DNA of 58,420 nucleotides. Source: an uncultured Lachnospiraceae bacterium (GTDB lineage: Bacteria; Bacillota; Clostridia; Lachnospirales; Lachnospiraceae). Under the pieces are notes generated by a model. The model saw nothing but the letters and a program-made list of their open reading frames with translations, was not told the DNA's origin and did not search any database. The stretch lies in assembly GCA_937885345.1 (NCBI GenBank), contig CAKZZH010000061.1, forward strand, positions 1-58,420, given 5' to 3'. The position numbers and the translations under genes were made by a program. Below are positions 1 through 8,520 of the stretch, in pieces. The stretch's first letter is position 1. Every line of letters begins with the position of its first letter.

Positions 1-63
1 CTTTGGCCCTTGTTGTACAAATAAAGCACAGAGGGCGCAGAGGAGGCAGAGGGCGGCGACACG

Positions 64-1359
64 GTGAGCGACGGCGGCTCGGCAGATTCGGGTAGCGGCT
101 CGGCTGACAGCGGTTCAACTGACAGCGGTTCAACGGGCAGCACCTCTTCGGGCGGTGGTTCATCCGATACCTACGGAACAATACAGACCGGAGTAATTCA
201 GTCGGATTCAGATAATGCAGTTAATGCCAAGATTTCGTTTGCGGTCGACAGTAACGGTAATTATGTATTCCCGCTTACAGCCTCGGACCTTGAGAATATT
301 ACAGCGGGACAGAATATTGTATATCTGCTCTCTGCCGAGAATATAGCGGATACGGTTACTTTAAGTGACGCAAATGCGATCAATGATCTGCTTAGTAAGG
401 TAATAAATGAACTGAGTTCCAAGGATACATCATCAACGTTTACTAAGACATACGAACCCAACGTCATGCTTTATGCGGATCTTAGTCTGTATAAGCAGAT
501 CGGAGATGCTGATCCCACTCAGATAACAGAACTGGGAAGCAGTATTGAAATTCAGATACCTTGTACTTCGGAGGCTAAGGCCGGTAATTGCCAGCAGAGA
601 AATTATTACGCTATCAGAATTCATAAGGATGCTACAACCGGCGAAATGACAACCGAGTTTATACCACTTACTTTTACTGGAACGGATACAAGCGGTATCG
701 CCAAGATATCAACCGATAAATTTTCTACATATGCGATCGCTTATGTTGATGTTCTTGTGGATACAACATCTACCGGAACCGATATAGATAAGCAGGCAAC
801 GGGAACCGGCACATCCGGTTCCGGAAGCAGTTCGAGCGGTTCAAGCGGCTCATCAAGTTCCGGAACAAGCAGCGGCACTTCATCAGGTACCGGAAGCAAT
901 ACAGGAACGAACACCGGAAGCAATATAGGAACGAACACCGGAAGCAATACCGGAACTGATACGGGAAGTAATACCGGAACCAATTCCGGAACATCAGGAA
1001 GCGGATCATCGGGTAATTCTTCTTCAGGTACGTCGACAAATAACGGAAGTTCAGGTGCTACAAGCGGTTCAACGAATACAAATGGTTCATCAAACGGTTC
1101 TTCAAGCGGCAACGCATCGGCAAACAATAACTCGACAGATACGTCGATAGATGCGGGCTCGATGGTTGTTAACCGCGATACAGATCCTGTTGCAAACCCG
1201 GCCGATGGTATAGCTATGAACGGTAACACGGCGGCCGATACATCAACCGGTGACAATTCACTTTATGCAGTGTCAGGAGTATTCTTCTTCTCCGCAATGG
1301 GAATAGGATTTATCCTCTTTAACGGAAGAAGAAAGAAATCATATATGCATATTTTCTAA
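64..1359 (+). CDS. C-terminal part of a Ser/Thr/Gly-rich cell-surface protein, 5' end missing or broken
   Basis: Read from a GTG at 64 (431 residues). The first 35 residues are a Gly/Ser/Asp linker. A compact domain (about 40-235) follows and ends in DKFSTYAIAY, a closing motif I associate with clostridial repeat-type surface proteins. Next comes a linker of roughly 160 residues rich in Ser, Gly, Thr and Asn, then a hydrophobic helix (about 400-422) and a basic tail GRRKKS, the topology of a membrane-anchored exported protein. No LPXTG motif is visible. There is no signal peptide and no convincing ribosome site before 64. The frame keeps reading as linker upstream as far as an in-frame TAA at 22-24, so the real start is probably in another frame (frameshift) or lies outside the window. 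Function unknown. Confidence 0.6.
   Translation: MSDGGSADSGSGSADSGSTDSGSTGSTSSGGGSSDTYGTIQTGVIQSDSDNAVNAKISFAVDSNGNYVFPLTASDLENITAGQNIVYLLSAENIADTVTLSDANAINDLLSKVINELSSKDTSSTFTKTYEPNVMLYADLSLYKQIGDADPTQITELGSSIEIQIPCTSEAKAGNCQQRNYYAIRIHKDATTGEMTTEFIPLTFTGTDTSGIAKISTDKFSTYAIAYVDVLVDTTSTGTDIDKQATGTGTSGSGSSSSGSSGSSSSGTSSGTSSGTGSNTGTNTGSNIGTNTGSNTGTDTGSNTGTNSGTSGSGSSGNSSSGTSTNNGSSGATSGSTNTNGSSNGSSSGNASANNNSTDTSIDAGSMVVNRDTDPVANPADGIAMNGNTAADTSTGDNSLYAVSGVFFFSAMGIGFILFNGRRKKSYMHIF
904..990 (+). repeat. 24-bp tandem repeat coding for GTNTGSN-type octapeptides
   Basis: Three and a half copies of a 24-bp unit start at 904, 928, 952 and 976. They encode octapeptides of the form GTNTGSNx in the linker of the surface protein. 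The copies differ mostly at third codon positions. This is a normal low-complexity stalk between an exported domain and its anchor. Confidence 0.75.
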
Positions 1360-1383
1360 ATTTGGACGGTAACACAGACAGTT

Positions 1384-3378
1384 ATGAAGAGAAGACTATT
1401 CTTGAATAACGTAATTAAAGGTAAGGCATCCAAACGTGGGTGCCTTATTTGTTGTGTGCTTATTTTACTTATAGGCGGAGCTGCGCAGGGTTGTAACATA
1501 TCCGGTGGCAATACCGTATCTGAGCAGGATGGTACCTTGTCCTATGATGAGTCGGTAAAAGAATCCGAATCCCGGTCCGAGTATGAATCTGTTTCGGAAT
1601 ATGAGTCGGTATCCGAGTATGAATCAGCATCCGAGTATGAATCAGCATCCGAATATGAGTCACTATCAGAATATGAATCGCAGTCTGAGTATGAATCGCA
1701 GTCAAAGCATGAGTCGGAGAGTGGATCTGATGATCAGGGGAATTCTTTATATTCGTCCAAAGTCAGATTACAGGCCAGGATCCTTGCGCTTGCCAAAACG
1801 GTGCCGACTTGTTATACAAATATCTTTACGCCCGAATCATGCACTGAATATAACGCTTTAATTGACGATTACGGAGATCTTAAAATCCTTGATTACAGCA
1901 ATATGTCGATCGGCGAGATTGGTGAGTTGTATGATCGGACCAAGGAAGCTGTAGATGCGCTCACAACTTATAACACCGATATTCCTCAGCTTTATATTAA
2001 CGCTCCGGCAATTACGAAGGATTCATATATGGCAGCGGATATATATCTTTGCGATCCGGACAGTCCCATAAGAAATTTTGAAGGCGGCAGCATACAGTAC
2101 AGAGGTAACACAAGCTATTTCGCCTCTTCCAAGAAATCATATAATTTTAAATTGCCCCAAAAGGCATCGCTACTCGGAATGGACAAAAACAAGAAGTGGT
2201 CCCTTATAGCGTCACATTATGATAAGACTATGCTTCGCAATGCTATCGCCATGGATTATGCTCGTGCTCTGGGCGTAAAATACACCTCAGGCGCCAAGTT
2301 TGTCGAACTTTGGATCAACTATCAATATATGGGTGTATATCTTCTTATCGAGCCTGCTACGGCCTCTGAAAACAGGATAGATCTAAATGCCGATAACGGC
2401 GATTTTCTTGTCGAATGTGAATCGGTCAGGAAATATGAAGGTGAAACATATATCGATACAAATAATTACCGCTTTGCCGTTCTCTATCCGGATGTTGTTA
2501 CAGAGGACGATGAAGACAGAATAACCAGCATTATCAATAAAACATATGAGTCCGTTATTTCTTTGGATCATACCAGATACGAGCAATACATAGATATTGA
2601 TTCGTTTGTGAATATGTATATATTTTATGAGTATTTGAAGGATGTGGATATGGACAGTCATTCCACAAGGTACTATTACAAGGACGGTAAATTCTATGCC
2701 GGACCGCCTTGGGATATGGATCTTAGTATGGGCAATGTAAATCCCTATTACAAGGATAGTCTGTCATTTGCCATGTATTACAATATTACATGGACTGTAA
2801 AAGAGCCGGAGACGACCGAAGAGGAAACGGCCGAGTCGGCAGGTATCGAGGCGACTGAAACAACCAAGAACGGTGAAAGCGGCGGACCAGGTAAGGAAAA
2901 AGAGCAGGAGATTGCAGAGACAACCGCTCCGGCCAATACAACTGAAACAACACCGCTTCAGGACGAGTCTCATAGCAATGAGACTGAGAGCCCTGAGGAA
3001 ACGACCAGACCGGAATATGAATTTGATTACAGCTATATGGATAGTAGCGTTAATTACTTTGTCAGAGGAAAAAGTGCGTGGTATGGGCACCTGTGTATGG
3101 ATCCATATTTTAGAGAGCTTGTTCATCAAAGGTGGAATGAGATCAGGGAAATCAGTATGAATCTTTTTGAAAGCAACTCACTCGGAAGTTCCGTGATCGA
3201 TTCGTATCTTGATTCATACGGTGCGGCTTTTTTACGCAATTACACGATTCCGGGATATACTGTTGATAACCGTGTATACCTGTTTGAACGCGATCCCGAT
3301 TCTACATATGCGGAGAATGTTGAAAGCCTTAGGATATGGCTTGAAGAACGATTCAGATGGCTTGACGGCAATCTGTGA
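1384..3378 (+). CDS. CotH-type protein kinase-like lipoprotein
   Basis: 664 residues. An N-terminal membrane segment ends in AAQGC (Cys37), read as a lipobox, so the protein is probably a lipoprotein. Residues about 66-115 are a SEYES-type repeat linker. The CotH domain (PF08757 family) begins near residue 200, with RGNTS, KKSYNFKL, LLGMDKNKKWSLIA, the DKTMLRNAIA segment and the acidic metal-site motif PPWDMDLSMGN. A Glu/Thr-rich insert of about 80 residues interrupts the C-terminal half after that motif. CotH of Bacillus phosphorylates spore coat proteins; related proteins in rumen Clostridia are extracellular and of unknown substrate. The VTC and DUF4956 genes that often accompany CotH lie 4 kb downstream, beyond the nrd operon. 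The ribosome site before the ATG is weak. Confidence 0.85.
   Translation: MKRRLFLNNVIKGKASKRGCLICCVLILLIGGAAQGCNISGGNTVSEQDGTLSYDESVKESESRSEYESVSEYESVSEYESASEYESASEYESLSEYESQSEYESQSKHESESGSDDQGNSLYSSKVRLQARILALAKTVPTCYTNIFTPESCTEYNALIDDYGDLKILDYSNMSIGEIGELYDRTKEAVDALTTYNTDIPQLYINAPAITKDSYMAADIYLCDPDSPIRNFEGGSIQYRGNTSYFASSKKSYNFKLPQKASLLGMDKNKKWSLIASHYDKTMLRNAIAMDYARALGVKYTSGAKFVELWINYQYMGVYLLIEPATASENRIDLNADNGDFLVECESVRKYEGETYIDTNNYRFAVLYPDVVTEDDEDRITSIINKTYESVISLDHTRYEQYIDIDSFVNMYIFYEYLKDVDMDSHSTRYYYKDGKFYAGPPWDMDLSMGNVNPYYKDSLSFAMYYNITWTVKEPETTEEETAESAGIEATETTKNGESGGPGKEKEQEIAETTAPANTTETTPLQDESHSNETESPEETTRPEYEFDYSYMDSSVNYFVRGKSAWYGHLCMDPYFRELVHQRWNEIREISMNLFESNSLGSSVIDSYLDSYGAAFLRNYTIPGYTVDNRVYLFERDPDSTYAENVESLRIWLEERFRWLDGNL
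1579..1725 (+). repeat. 18-bp tandem repeat coding for EYES(V/A/L/Q)S
   Basis: About eight copies of an 18-bp unit encode the hexapeptide EYESxS with x = V, A, L or Q, between the lipobox and the CotH domain. The unit length keeps the frame, so copy number can change without breaking the gene. It forms an acidic, serine-rich stalk. Confidence 0.8.
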
Positions 3379-3393
3379 TAAACCGTCACCGGC

Positions 3394-3837
3394 TTATTTA
3401 AATCCGGTGGAGCCGAATCCGCCTGCCCCTCTGACGGTATCGCTAAGTTCATCTGTTTCAACAAAATCCGCTGTTATAAAAGGTGTTATAACAAGCTGCG
3501 CGATCCTTTCAAGCGGTTCTACTGTTTGAGGAACGTTACTGTGGTTGTGAAGCGCCACCATAAATTCACCTCTGTAATCGGGATCGACCACGCCGACCTT
3601 GTTGGCAGGTGCGAGGCCACGCTTGGAAGCCATTCCGCTTCTGGGATATATGAGTCCGGCATATCCTGCGGGAATCTCCATTGCAAGTCCTGTATGGATC
3701 ATAACGGTTTCTCCCGGTGCGATTGTTATCGCTTCATCCATGCAGGCGTAGAGATCCGCGCCTGCGGCATAATCGGAACCATAGGTGGGAAGGATCGCCT
3801 TTTCGTTTAATTTCTTGACATTAACAGGTGTTGCCAT
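3394..3837 (-). CDS. dut: dUTP diphosphatase (dUTPase)
   Basis: 147 residues, the normal size of trimeric dUTPase. It hydrolyses dUTP to dUMP and pyrophosphate, which keeps uracil out of DNA and supplies dUMP for dTMP synthesis. Motifs in order are AGADLYA (motif 1), PRSGMASKRGL (motif 2), GVVDPDYRGE with the catalytic Asp (motif 3), ERIAQLVI (motif 4) and the C-terminal GGFGSTG lid (motif 5). The gene starts 9 bp after nrdG, with TAAGGAGGAAAT as ribosome site, so it looks co-transcribed with nrdD-nrdG as a deoxynucleotide operon. It ends 15 bp from the convergent CotH gene. Confidence 0.95.
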   Translation of the reverse strand: MATPVNVKKLNEKAILPTYGSDYAAGADLYACMDEAITIAPGETVMIHTGLAMEIPAGYAGLIYPRSGMASKRGLAPANKVGVVDPDYRGEFMVALHNHSNVPQTVEPLERIAQLVITPFITADFVETDELSDTVRGAGGFGSTGFK

Positions 3838-3846
3838 ATTTCCTCC

Positions 3847-4404
3847 TTAAGTATTTGAATAGATATATTTGGGTACATGGGGTTCCCAAATGTGAATATT
3901 GTAATTGTCCGCGATAGTGGCGGGAACATCTATTGCCCTCTGATTGCTCGATCCTCTGAAATATAAAGTCTTATCAAGCAGTTCGAGTACGAACGGTCCG
4001 TCCATCATTACATCGACAAGTGAGATAAGTTCTTTGGTTTCGGGAACTTCGTTAAACATTCTGCCGACAATATCCTTATCAAAAAGATAACCTGAATATA
4101 CCCAGATGCTCTTGGAATCACCGAATTCTTTGCGTACCCGGCGGAGGAGCTTTAATACTTCGGGTTGATTCTGAGGCTCCATCGGTTCACCGCCCAGAAC
4201 CGTAAGACCTGTAATATATGAGGGGCGAAGGAGTTCGATTATTTTATCCTCCTGCTCCTGCCCGTAAGGGTCTCCATAGCAGAAATCCCAGGTTGCTTCA
4301 TTGAAACATCCTTTACATTTATGTGTACAACCGCTTACGAAAAGGGAAATTCTGACTCCCGGGCCGTTTGCGGCATCGCAGTTTTTGATATCGCCATAAT
4401 ACAT
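3847..4404 (-). CDS. nrdG: Anaerobic ribonucleotide reductase activating protein (radical SAM)
   Basis: 185 residues. This is the activase that uses S-adenosylmethionine and a [4Fe-4S] cluster to generate the glycyl radical on NrdD. The cluster motif CTHKCKGC (Cys26, Cys30, Cys33; CxxxCxxC) follows GPGVRISLFVSG, a typical NrdG start. TVLGGEP is the Gly-rich SAM-contact motif. The gene is 113 bp downstream of nrdD with a strong GGAGG site, and a small terminator-like hairpin lies in that gap. Dut follows directly. Confidence 0.95.
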   Translation of the reverse strand: MYYGDIKNCDAANGPGVRISLFVSGCTHKCKGCFNEATWDFCYGDPYGQEQEDKIIELLRPSYITGLTVLGGEPMEPQNQPEVLKLLRRVRKEFGDSKSIWVYSGYLFDKDIVGRMFNEVPETKELISLVDVMMDGPFVLELLDKTLYFRGSSNQRAIDVPATIADNYNIHIWEPHVPKYIYSNT

Positions 4405-4420
4405 TCTACTTTCCTCCGTT

Positions 4421-4449
4421 AAAACAGGGCTCCTTTGTAAGAAGCCCTG
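4421..4449 (-). terminator. Weak intrinsic terminator between nrdD and nrdG
   Basis: On the minus strand a perfect 7-bp stem CAGGGCT/AGCCCTG with an 11-nt loop is followed by TTTT. It lies between the end of nrdD and the ribosome site of nrdG. It could lower expression of nrdG and dut relative to nrdD, or be an mRNA-stabilising hairpin. The short U-run makes complete termination unlikely. Confidence 0.5.
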
Positions 4450-4517
4450 ATTGTTACGAATACACTGTTAAATAGGTATCTTGAATTAATGCCGGATTGA
4501 AGGACTCTTTAGTTACA

Positions 4518-6644
4518 CTAGATATGAAGAACTCTTGAATTGATTTCTTTGGTCTTGCCGACATTCCAGAAGTTCTCACCGAGATATCCGCAGGTTCTTC
4601 TGGTCACGTTCATTTTATTGTGGTCTTTATTATGGCACTGAGGGCATTCCCACTCAAGTTTGTCATTGATGATTATCTCACCGTCGTAGCCGCAAACCTG
4701 ACAATAATCGGACTTGGTATTAAACTCGGCATATTGAATATTGTCATAGATGAATTTAACAAGCTCTTCAAGTGCGGGAAGATTGTGACGAAGGTTGGGT
4801 ATCTCAACATATGAGATCGCACCGCCGCTTGAGATCGTCTGGAACTGGCTCTCGAATTTGAATTTGTCGAAAGCATCAATCTTCTCACGAACATCAACAT
4901 GATATGAATTGGTGTAATATCCCTTATCGGTAACATCGGGGATGTTTCCGAATCTTGCCTGGTCGATTCTTGCAAATCTGTAGCAAAGGCTCTCAGCAGG
5001 AGTACCGTAAAGTGCGAAGCCGATTCCTGTATTCTTCTTCCAGGTATCAACCGCTTCACGAAGTCTCATCATAACCTTGAGTGCAAATTCCGTTCCTTTA
5101 GGATCTGTATGGCTTACGCCGGTCATAAGCTTGGTTACTTCGTATAGACCGATATATCCGAGTGAAATGGAAGAGTAACCGCCATGGAGAAGCGCGTCAA
5201 TCGTCTCGCCGGGCTTGAGTCTTGCGATCGCTCCGTACTGCCAGTGAATGGGGCTTACATCCGAAAGTGTTCCTTCAAGAGCTTTGTGTCTGCACATAAT
5301 AGCTTCAAAACAAAGTGCAAGTCTCTCTTCCATAAGCTGCCAGAAATATTCTTCATTACCGCCTGCGATAATACCGATCTGAGGAAGGTTGATAGATACA
5401 ACACCTTGATTGAATCTTCCTTCCCACTGATATTCACCCTGCTCATTCTTCCAAGGTGAAAGGAAGGATCTGCATCCCATAGGTGAGAATACTTCACCCT
5501 GATAATTCTCTCTCATCTTCTTGGCAGAAATATAATCGGGATACATTCTCTTGGATGAACACTCAACGGCAAGCTTGGTAAGGTAATCATATTTACCGCC
5601 CTTGAGACAGTTGTGCTCGTCGAGAACATATACAAGCTTAGGGAATGCGGGTGTTACATATACGCCTGATTTGTTCTTGATTCCCTGAAGTCTCTGCTTG
5701 AGGATCTCTTCAATGATCATTGCGTTCTCTTCGATATAAGGATCGTCTTCGCGAAGATTAAGGAAGAGTGTTACGAAAGGACTCTGTCCGTTCGTGGTCA
5801 TAAGTGTATTTATCTGATACTGTATTGTCTGAACACCGCTCTTAAGTTCGTCTTTTGTACGATCATCGGCAATCTTCTCAATCTGCTCGGGTGTCATTGT
5901 ATCTTTAAAAAGCTCTGAATAATGGGCGAGGTATTTTTCCTTGGTATATCTTAAATATTTGCCGAGATGACGGATGTCAACCGACTGCCCGCCGTACTGG
6001 CTTGATGCAACCGCTGCAATAATCTGCGTAACGACTGTACATGCAACCTGGAAACTCTTGGGTGACTCGATGAGCTTGCCGTTCATAACGGTTCCGTTCT
6101 CAAGCATATCCTTAATATTAATAAGGCAGCAGTTAAAAATTGACTGTACGAAATAGTCGGCATCATGGAAGTGGAGCACACCGTCCTCATGAGCCTTAGC
6201 GATCTTCTCAGGAAGAAGGATTCTCTTGGTAAGGTCCTTTGAAACCTCGCCCGCGATAAGATCACGCTGTGTTGAAGCAACAGCCGCATTCTTATTGGAA
6301 TTCTCTTCCATGGTATCCTTATTTGTCTGCTTGATAAGTCCGAGTATGGATTCATCGGTTGTATTGGACTTACGGATCATCATTCTCTGATAACGATAGA
6401 TGATATAAGTCTTGGCAAGGACATATTTGTGCTCGGCCATAAGCTTCTGCTCGATAATATCCTGAATCTCCTCAACCTGGATCGTGTTAACGCCCATATT
6501 CTCAATGGATGCAACGATTCCATGAATCTTCTCGTCGCGAATCCTTTCATTAAAAGGAACTTCGTCATTTGCTTTCTGTATCGCAATTATGATCTTATTG
6601 CGATCGTAACCTACTTCGCGCCCATCACGCTTGATTACCTTCAT
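4518..6644 (-). CDS. nrdD: Anaerobic ribonucleoside-triphosphate reductase (class III)
   Basis: 708 residues. It reduces NTPs to dNTPs under strict anaerobiosis using a glycyl radical installed by NrdG. An N-terminal ATP-cone (about 1-90, MKVIKRDGREVGYDRNKI) provides allosteric activity control. The catalytic barrel follows. Near the C-terminus a zinc site of two Cys pairs (CQVC and CPQC) precedes the radical loop RRTCGYLGENFW, with Gly686 as the likely radical residue. The ATG at 6644 is preceded by GGGAGG. A strong promoter and two NrdR boxes lie 75-160 bp upstream, so repression by NrdR when dATP is plentiful is likely. Confidence 0.97.
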   Translation of the reverse strand: MKVIKRDGREVGYDRNKIIIAIQKANDEVPFNERIRDEKIHGIVASIENMGVNTIQVEEIQDIIEQKLMAEHKYVLAKTYIIYRYQRMMIRKSNTTDESILGLIKQTNKDTMEENSNKNAAVASTQRDLIAGEVSKDLTKRILLPEKIAKAHEDGVLHFHDADYFVQSIFNCCLINIKDMLENGTVMNGKLIESPKSFQVACTVVTQIIAAVASSQYGGQSVDIRHLGKYLRYTKEKYLAHYSELFKDTMTPEQIEKIADDRTKDELKSGVQTIQYQINTLMTTNGQSPFVTLFLNLREDDPYIEENAMIIEEILKQRLQGIKNKSGVYVTPAFPKLVYVLDEHNCLKGGKYDYLTKLAVECSSKRMYPDYISAKKMRENYQGEVFSPMGCRSFLSPWKNEQGEYQWEGRFNQGVVSINLPQIGIIAGGNEEYFWQLMEERLALCFEAIMCRHKALEGTLSDVSPIHWQYGAIARLKPGETIDALLHGGYSSISLGYIGLYEVTKLMTGVSHTDPKGTEFALKVMMRLREAVDTWKKNTGIGFALYGTPAESLCYRFARIDQARFGNIPDVTDKGYYTNSYHVDVREKIDAFDKFKFESQFQTISSGGAISYVEIPNLRHNLPALEELVKFIYDNIQYAEFNTKSDYCQVCGYDGEIIINDKLEWECPQCHNKDHNKMNVTRRTCGYLGENFWNVGKTKEINSRVLHI

Positions 6645-6720
6645 TACTACCTGCCTCCCAATTGATATATTACTGTTTTTGAATGATTTTCAATCATAAA
6701 ATCACTATCGCACAGTTCGG

Positions 6721-6749
6721 ATTATAGCACTACTGTGAACACTTGTCTA
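6721..6749 (-). promoter_or_regulatory. Sigma-A promoter of nrdD-nrdG-dut
   Basis: On the minus strand TAGACA (6749-6744) and TATAAT (6726-6721) are separated by exactly 17 bp. This is close to the consensus, about 75 bp from the nrdD start codon. The -35 hexamer overlaps the end of NrdR box A, which fits direct repression. Confidence 0.75.
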
Positions 6750-6762
6750 CTAGATATTGTGT
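6747..6762. promoter_or_regulatory. NrdR box A
   Basis: CTACTAGATATTGTGT matches the NrdR consensus acaCwAtATaTwGtgt at 13 of 16 positions. It overlaps the -35 hexamer of the nrdD promoter. NrdR is the ATP-cone repressor of ribonucleotide reductase genes and binds paired boxes. The nrdR gene itself is not in this window. Confidence 0.75.
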
Positions 6763-6788
6763 CTTTTTAATATTTTTTTCTGAATAAA

Positions 6789-6804
6789 TCACAATATGTA
6801 GTAA
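6789..6804. promoter_or_regulatory. NrdR box B
   Basis: TCACAATATGTAGTAA matches the NrdR consensus at 12 of 16 positions, including the core CwATATnTwG. Its centre is 42 bp from that of box A, i.e. four helical turns, so both boxes face the same side of the helix. Most NrdR pairs I know of are about three turns (31-32 bp) apart. Confidence 0.65.
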
Positions 6805-7033
6805 AGAAAAAGTACTATGTACAATGCTTCCAATACATTGTAAATTTAATGCATAATATGTCTAAATATGCGGTAAAATATTTTGCAAATATGGTGTAAA
6901 ATATAAAATGTAAATTCAGTAAAGTTACATTTACTTATCACTTAGTTGTCACATTGGGGCTTTATCATCCGTATTGTAGACAGGAGATAAGCAAAACGAC
7001 CTGCTGCAAATCCGATAAGAGGAGGACAAAGTT

Positions 7034-7816
7034 ATGGCAATCGAGGTATTTAACAGAAAAGAAAACAAATACATGATTGATGATAACACTTACAGACAGC
7101 TGGTGGAGAGACTCGAGGAATATATGTATTCGGACGAACACAGTAAAGATGGAGGATTTTATTCAATATCTAATGTGTATTACGATACGGATACAGATGA
7201 GCTCATCCGCAGGTCACTCGCTAAGCCTGTATATAAGGAAAAGTTACGTCTTCGCTCTTACGGAATGCCCAAGGATGACGACAAGGTCTTCATCGAGATT
7301 AAGAAGAAATACAAGGGTGTTGTAGGGAAGAGAAGAATATCACTTCCTTATACAGCTGCTATCAAGTATCTTGAAGAAGGCATCAGACCGGATGAAGGAA
7401 CCGTTAACAGTCAGATTTTAAGAGAAATCGACTATTTCAGAACGGTACATAAGGTTGTTCCCAAGGTATGGATCTCATATGACAGAAGAGCTTATTTTGG
7501 TAAGGAAGATCCCGGATTCAGAGTAACGTTCGATACCAATATGAGAGCAAGACGTACGGATGTCGATCTCCAGGCAAGTGATGAAGGAGAGCAGCTTGTT
7601 TCAGCCGGCAAGTGGCTTATGGAAGTTAAGATTACCAATTCCATGCCTCAATGGTTTGCTAATTTGCTCACCGAATTCAAGATATTCCCTGCTTCATTTT
7701 CTAAATATGGTACAGAATATAAGAAATATGTAGTAGCTTCTATTAAGAAAGGAGAGAAAGTAATATGTTTAACTCAATACTCAGCTCAGCAGGCGATATT
7801 ACAGCCAGCACATTAG
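7034..7816 (+). CDS. VTC-domain polyphosphate polymerase-like protein
   Basis: 260 residues, single VTC domain (PF09359). In yeast the VTC catalytic domain makes polyphosphate from ATP inside a tunnel lined with basic residues. The matching basic strands are visible: NRKENKY near the start, KEKLRLRSYG, FIEIKKKYKGVVGKRR, and an acidic metal residue in WLMEVKI near the end. The bacterial proteins lack the SPX and membrane domains of yeast; activity in bacteria is mostly untested. The last 52 bp overlap the start of the DUF4956 gene, which implies translational coupling. The ATG has AGAGGAGG upstream. Confidence 0.85.
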   Translation: MAIEVFNRKENKYMIDDNTYRQLVERLEEYMYSDEHSKDGGFYSISNVYYDTDTDELIRRSLAKPVYKEKLRLRSYGMPKDDDKVFIEIKKKYKGVVGKRRISLPYTAAIKYLEEGIRPDEGTVNSQILREIDYFRTVHKVVPKVWISYDRRAYFGKEDPGFRVTFDTNMRARRTDVDLQASDEGEQLVSAGKWLMEVKITNSMPQWFANLLTEFKIFPASFSKYGTEYKKYVVASIKKGEKVICLTQYSAQQAILQPAH

Positions 7817-8445
7817 CACTTACAGTTTTATCGGCACTTGTTTTAGGAATTGTTATATCATTTGTATATATGTTCACTGCCAAGAAGGGCAGTTATTCAA
7901 AAGATTTTGTTATCGCGATCGCAATACTTCCCGCTATCGTTTCGGGAGTAATACTTGTAATAGGAACCAATATTGCCAGCGCATTCTCACTTGCAGGTGC
8001 ATTCGCACTCGTAAGATTCCGTAGTGCACCGGGAAGCGCGAAGGATATAGCGATCGTATTCCTTGCAATGGCAGCAGGACTTGCCTGCGGACTTGGATAT
8101 GTTGTTGTCGGAGTTATTCTTGCAGTTATTATCCTTGTTGTACTTGTTGTCCTCAGTAAGACCAAATTCGGCGATAGCAAGAGAGGCGTTAAGCAGCTCA
8201 AGATTACTATTCCCGAGGATCTCAATTACAACGGTGCGTTCGACGATCTGTTTGCGGAATATACGACATCGGCTGACCTCAGCTTTGTTAAGACTTCCAA
8301 TATGGGTACACTCTACGAGCTTACATATCTTGTAAATATGAAGGAAGACAAGGATGAGAAGGAATTTATCGATTCCATAAGATGCCGCAACGGCAATCTC
8401 AACATCTCCCTTGGAATGATTCCCGATAAGGAAATGACTTTATAA
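7765..8445 (+). CDS. DUF4956 membrane protein
   Basis: 226 residues. Four hydrophobic segments (about 15-38, 48-66, 70-90 and 95-125) are followed by a soluble C-terminal domain of about 90 residues. AFALVRFRSAPGSAKDI is the conserved cytoplasmic-edge motif of DUF4956. The start lies inside the VTC gene and has a strong site AAGGAGAG. DUF4956 and VTC genes occur as a pair across Clostridia, commonly with a CotH gene, as here at 1384. DUF4956 may form the membrane part of a polyphosphate-related system; that is inference. An intrinsic terminator follows. Confidence 0.85.
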   Translation: MFNSILSSAGDITASTLALTVLSALVLGIVISFVYMFTAKKGSYSKDFVIAIAILPAIVSGVILVIGTNIASAFSLAGAFALVRFRSAPGSAKDIAIVFLAMAAGLACGLGYVVVGVILAVIILVVLVVLSKTKFGDSKRGVKQLKITIPEDLNYNGAFDDLFAEYTTSADLSFVKTSNMGTLYELTYLVNMKEDKDEKEFIDSIRCRNGNLNISLGMIPDKEMTL

Positions 8446-8478
8446 AATATAAGAATTATAGAAGATATATAAATGAAG

Positions 8479-8520
8479 GCATCCTTTGCAATACATTCTT
8501 TGCAGAGGATGCTTTTATTT
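8479..8520 (+). terminator. Intrinsic terminator after the VTC/DUF4956 pair
   Basis: A 12-bp stem GCATCCTTTGCA / TGCAGAGGATGC with one wobble and a 10-nt loop is followed by TTTTATTT. It separates the VTC/DUF4956 operon from the acetyltransferase gene and rules out an upstream start for the latter. Confidence 0.85.

Larger units (their letters stand above)
6645..7033. other. Divergent AT-rich intergenic region between nrdD and the VTC-domain gene
   Basis: 389 bp. The left part carries the nrdD promoter and two NrdR boxes. The middle (about 6805-6930) is very AT-rich, with several TAAAAT-like words and a short inverted repeat TACAATG/CATTGTA (6820-6842). The right part must hold the promoter of the rightward VTC/DUF4956 pair, but no -35/-10 pair stands out there; the ribosome site AGAGGAGG is at about 7018-7025. 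No open reading frame of note. Confidence 0.7.

Noticed and set aside
741..1256. Antisense frame opposite the surface-protein linker
   Set aside because: Long only because the repeated Ser/Gly/Thr codons contain no stop on the other strand; its product is a Val/Pro/Leu repeat.
1579..1725. Tandem repeats as a possible CRISPR array
   Set aside because: Units of 18 bp are adjacent without spacers and stay in frame with the CotH gene, so they are peptide repeats.
3387..3409. Hairpin CACCGG/CCGGTG as a terminator for CotH and dut
   Set aside because: Only six pairs, no U-run on either side, and part lies inside the dut coding end.
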